NCBI GenBank assembly: GCA_020850375.1
Contig: JADZET010000259.1
Coordinates: 1-6,519 of the forward strand
Reading direction: 5' to 3'
DNA from: Phycisphaeraceae bacterium
GTDB lineage: Bacteria > Planctomycetota > Phycisphaerae > Phycisphaerales > Phycisphaeraceae
DNA: 6,519 nt
Below are positions 4,474-6,519 of this stretch, piece by piece. The position numbers were made by a program, and so were the translations under genes. The first letter of the stretch is position 1. Each line of letters starts with the position of its first letter. Below the pieces are notes generated by a model. The model was not told where the DNA came from and did not search any database. It was given only the letters and a program-made list of their open reading frames with translations.

Positions 4474-5658
4474 TCATCCGCGGCCCGACAGCACTTCCGC
4501 CGTCTGCCGCGCCACAATTAATTCCTCATTCGTCGGCACCACCCACACGCGAACCCTGCTGCCGTCCGTGTCGATCCGCGCCTCGTCCTTGCCGCTGGCC
4601 GCCTGGTTCTTCGCCTCGTCGAGCCGGATGCCCGCGTAATCCATCCGGGCGCAGATCGCCGCACGGATCGCCTTGCCGAATTGCCCGATCCCGCCGGTGA
4701 AGACCACCGCGTCCGCCCCGCCGAGCGCCGCCAGGTACGCCCCGACGTAGTGCCTGCACGTCTCGACAAAAGCCTCGACAGCCAGCCTCGCCCGTTCGTT
4801 GCCCGCGTCGGCCGCCTTCTCCACCTCACGCATGTCCGGGCTCACCCCCGAGATCCCCAGCAGACCGCCCTCCTTGCCCAGACGCTTGAAAATCGTCGAC
4901 AAGTCATGGCCGGCCGCGGTGAGCTTGAGCAAGGCGAACGTGTCGAAGTCGCCCACGCGGTTGTTGTGGAACACGCCCGACTGGGCCGTCATGCCGAAGC
5001 TGTTGGCCACGCTCTTGCCGTGGTCGATCGCCGTGATCGAGCACGACCCGCCGAGATGGCAGCTGATCACGTGCCCCGCCGACGGATCGATCTGCGCCAT
5101 GCGCGTGGCGATGTACCGATGGCTCGCCCCGTGAAAGCCGTACCTTCGCACGCCCATCTGCGTCCATTCCCACGGGATCGCGTAGACCTGCCGCGCCATC
5201 GGGATCGTCTGATGAAACGCCGTCTCAAAGGCCGCCACCTGCGGAACCCCCGGCAGCTCCTTCTCGAACGCCCGCATGGCCGCGATGTAGGGCGGGTTGT
5301 GCGCCGGCGCCACGTCGGCGAACTGCTCCATCGTGGCGATGACCTTCGCGTCGACGCGCACCGCCCCGCTGATCGGCCCGCCGTGCACCGCCTTGAAGCC
5401 CACCGCCTCAACGTCCCCGACCGACCGGATGACGCCGAGCTCGACGAGCTTGTGCAGGTGCAGGTCGATGGCCGCCGCGTGATCCATCAGGTCGGCCGTG
5501 CCCAGGGCCTCCTGTTTCCCCTCCGCCGTCACGCTCCACGCGCTCTTGCCCTGGCCGATCCGGTCGGCCGCGCCGACCGCAAGCACGCGCTCCGCCGGCA
5601 TGGCGTAGAGCTTGTACTTGAAGCTCGTCGAACCGAGATTGGCCACGAGGATGAGCAT
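4474..5658 (-). CDS. Divergent acetate kinase family protein (AckA-like)
   Basis: ASKHA-fold acyl kinase, expected to convert acyl-phosphate and ADP to carboxylate and ATP, the energy-yielding end of the microcompartment pathway. The 394 residues cover the whole family length. Family landmarks: NLGSTSFKYKLY at 7-18, AVHGG at 90-94, APAHNPP at 117-123, AFETAFHQTIP at 143-153, RRYGFHGASH at 171-180, CHLGGSCSITA at 200-210, GKSVANSFGMT at 214-224, R234, VVFTGGIGQFG at 318-328, and VVPTNEEL at 373-380. Several near-invariant family residues differ: GHR is GFK (K89), FDTAFHQT is FETAFHQT (E145), HLGNG is HLGGS, TPLEG is TAQSG, and GIGEN is GIGQF. It could be a kinase with altered acyl specificity, such as lactyl- or propionyl-phosphate, or a weak enzyme. 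The N-terminus fixes the start at 5658, although no Shine-Dalgarno is visible upstream. No encapsulation helix is seen at either end. Confidence 0.88.
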   Translation of the reverse strand: MLILVANLGSTSFKYKLYAMPAERVLAVGAADRIGQGKSAWSVTAEGKQEALGTADLMDHAAAIDLHLHKLVELGVIRSVGDVEAVGFKAVHGGPISGAVRVDAKVIATMEQFADVAPAHNPPYIAAMRAFEKELPGVPQVAAFETAFHQTIPMARQVYAIPWEWTQMGVRRYGFHGASHRYIATRMAQIDPSAGHVISCHLGGSCSITAIDHGKSVANSFGMTAQSGVFHNNRVGDFDTFALLKLTAAGHDLSTIFKRLGKEGGLLGISGVSPDMREVEKAADAGNERARLAVEAFVETCRHYVGAYLAALGGADAVVFTGGIGQFGKAIRAAICARMDYAGIRLDEAKNQAASGKDEARIDTDGSRVRVWVVPTNEELIVARQTAEVLSGRG

Positions 5659-5675
5659 GGGATGAGGAAGGGATC

Positions 5676-5707
5676 GGGGATTGGGGATTGGGGGTTAGGG
5701 GTCAGGG
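5676..5707 (+). other. G-quadruplex-type tract upstream of the acetate kinase gene
   Basis: Plus strand has GGGG-ATT-GGGG-ATT-GGGGG-TTA-GGGG (5676-5701), then GGG at 5705-5707: five G-runs with 3-base spacers. On the transcribed (minus-sense) mRNA the same stretch is C-rich and lies 17 bases before the kinase ATG. The repeated GGGGATT unit looks like a short tandem repeat. It lies where a Shine-Dalgarno would be expected to have its upstream context; only pyrimidine-rich sequence precedes the ATG. Confidence 0.6.
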
Positions 5708-5738
5708 CGGAAGCGAGCGGTTGTGTTGGGCCTCCACG

Positions 5739-5757
5739 CCGGGCCCTTTAAGCCCGG
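5739..5757 (-). other. Intergenic hairpin between BMC-H and acetate kinase genes
   Basis: Perfect 6-bp GC stem, ccgggc 5739-5744 with gcccgg 5752-5757 and a 7-base loop. It is 35 bases after the BMC-H stop and has no following U-run on the minus strand. It may be an mRNA 3'-end stabiliser or leaky attenuator; a fortuitous stem is also possible. Confidence 0.4.
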
Positions 5758-5792
5758 ATAGCGCAACCCACACGCCACATCGCGCCGCGCGC

Positions 5793-6053
5793 CTAAAACC
5801 CTTCGATCAACTGCTCGTGCGGCCGCGCGATCACGTGCGCCGCCACGAGATCGCCGACGCGTCCCGCCGCCTCGGCGCCGGCGTCGACCGCCGCCTTCAC
5901 CGAGCCGACGTCGCCCTTGACGATGACGCTGACGTACGCGCCGCCGATGGCGATGGTCTTGACGAGCTGGACGTTGGCGGCCTTGAGCATCGCGTCGGTC
6001 GCCTCGACCACGCCGACCTGGCCACGGGTTTCGATCATGCCGAGAGCTTCCAT
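5793..6053 (-). CDS. BMC-H shell hexamer with variant pore loop
   Basis: Facet hexamer, 86 residues beginning [20 protein letters not shown]. The edge lysine of the family is K24 (PduA K26), [21 protein letters not shown] at 48-68 is standard, and ARPHE near the end contains the edge arginine. The pore loop differs from its two paralogues: A35-I-G-G-A-Y40 replaces K-V-G-S-G-L/M, so the serine and second glycine at the pore are glycine and alanine and a tyrosine follows. This should give a pore with different polarity and size. The start ATG 6053 has AGGAG at 6062-6066, 8 bases away. It lies between another BMC-H gene and the kinase gene. Confidence 0.96.
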   Translation of the reverse strand: MEALGMIETRGQVGVVEATDAMLKAANVQLVKTIAIGGAYVSVIVKGDVGSVKAAVDAGAEAAGRVGDLVAAHVIARPHEQLIEGF

Positions 6054-6134
6054 GAGCCTGGCTCCTGAAAAAGGCCCCGCACACGGCGGAGCATGGGGAT
6101 CAAAGGAAAAAACCGGGAACCCCCCGCCTCACGA

Positions 6135-6156
6135 GCCCCGCATGGAGATGCGGGGC
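6135..6156 (-). other. Strong hairpin between the first two BMC-H genes
   Basis: Perfect 9-bp stem: gccccgcat 6135-6143 and atgcggggc 6148-6156, with a 4-base loop. A run of six U would follow in the minus-sense RNA (6112-6107), but only after about 22 bases, so this is at best an imperfect terminator. Placed downstream of the first shell gene in a 143-base gap with no gene, it could stabilise that gene's mRNA or reduce read-through. Confidence 0.5.
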
Positions 6157-6196
6157 CGATCTGGCGACGGAACTCCCACGACCCCTTCCGGGGGGA

Positions 6197-6502
6197 CTAC
6201 AGTGCCCCGCCCTTGGCCGCGCCCTTCTTGGGCTTGGGGTACAGCGCCGTCAGCTCGTCGTGCGGGCGGGGGATGACGTGCACCCCGATCACCTCGCCGA
6301 TCTTGCCCGCCGCGGCCGCGCCGGCGTCCACCGCCGCCTTGACCGCCGCCACGTCGCCGGTCACAAAACTCGTGACCATGCCCGAGCCGACCTTGTCCCA
6401 CCCGATCATGGTGACGTTGGCCGACTTGAGCATCGCGTCGGTCGCCTCGATCAGCGACACGATGCCCTTGGTTTCAACCAGTCCGAGTGCCTGTTGAGCC
6501 AT
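6197..6502 (-). CDS. BMC-H shell hexamer with Lys/Ala/Gly-rich C-terminal tail
   Basis: Facet hexamer, 101 residues from [13 protein letters not shown]. Edge lysine K26, pore loop K37-V-G-S-G-M42 and edge arginine R79 in VIPRPH all match PduA positions. After RPHDE the protein continues with [18 protein letters not shown], a basic Gly/Ala-rich tail absent from the two other BMC-H proteins here. The start at 6502 is preferred: the in-frame ATG at 6517 would overlap the GGAGAA Shine-Dalgarno of 6502, and MAQQA matches the paralogue at 4151-4414. It is the first gene of the operon seen here and could be the most abundant shell protein; whether further genes precede it cannot be seen. Confidence 0.96.
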   Translation of the reverse strand: MAQQALGLVETKGIVSLIEATDAMLKSANVTMIGWDKVGSGMVTSFVTGDVAAVKAAVDAGAAAAGKIGEVIGVHVIPRPHDELTALYPKPKKGAAKGGAL

Positions 6503-6509
6503 GACATTG

Positions 6510-6515
6510 TTCTCC
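6510..6515 (-). promoter_or_regulatory. Ribosome binding site deciding the first BMC-H start
   Basis: GGAGAA on the minus strand with 7-base spacing to ATG 6502. It overlaps the codons that would follow the alternative ATG at 6517, which argues against that upstream start. Confidence 0.7.
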
Positions 6516-6519
6516 ATAC

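Noticed and set aside
4681..5751. 356-codon plus-strand open frame opposite the acetate kinase
   Set aside because: Arg/Asp/His-rich antisense shadow; the minus strand encodes clear acetate kinase motifs across the same span.

Overview
The window carries ten genes, all on the minus strand, that form most of a bacterial microcompartment (BMC) operon. Transcription runs from high to low coordinates. The order is: BMC-H shell hexamer (6502-6197), BMC-H (6053-5793), acetate kinase-like protein (5658-4474), BMC-H (4414-4151), BMC-P/EutN pentamer (4063-3725), CoA-acylating aldehyde dehydrogenase (3569-2148), BMC-P (2142-1885), an RpiB/LacAB-like protein of unknown function (1808-933), BMC-P (919-578), and a class II sugar-phosphate aldolase whose 3' end lies beyond base 1. 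Three BMC-H and three BMC-P genes, no BMC-T, an aldehyde dehydrogenase and a class II aldolase together match the planctomycete/verrucomicrobial (PV-type) BMC, which processes L-fucose- and L-rhamnose-derived sugar phosphates. GC-rich DNA and small dispersed intergenic repeats fit Planctomycetota. The assignment to phylum is an inference from gene content, not from a marker gene.

Likely chemistry: the aldolase splits fuculose-1-P or rhamnulose-1-P into DHAP and lactaldehyde. The dehydrogenase, which has an N-terminal encapsulation peptide, oxidises the aldehyde to an acyl-CoA inside the shell. A phosphotransacylase (PduL or EutD type, not in this window) would make the acyl-phosphate, and the kinase would recover ATP. 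The shell is built from the three hexamers and three pentamers.

The unusual points are these. (1) The acetate kinase is divergent at several positions that are nearly invariant in the family. (2) The RpiB-like protein has its own encapsulation-type helix and a poly-Gly linker, and has lost the CGTG active-site motif. (3) Each of the three pentamer genes ends in, or is closely followed by, a different repeat with the look of a dispersed element; one repeat supplies a stop codon and another encodes a C-terminal tail. (4) Two G-quadruplex-type tracts occur, one inside the RpiB-like gene and one just upstream of the kinase start, where no Shine-Dalgarno sequence is visible.

The operon promoter and any regulator lie beyond base 6519. 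No tRNA, rRNA, CRISPR array, transposase or plus-strand gene could be supported.
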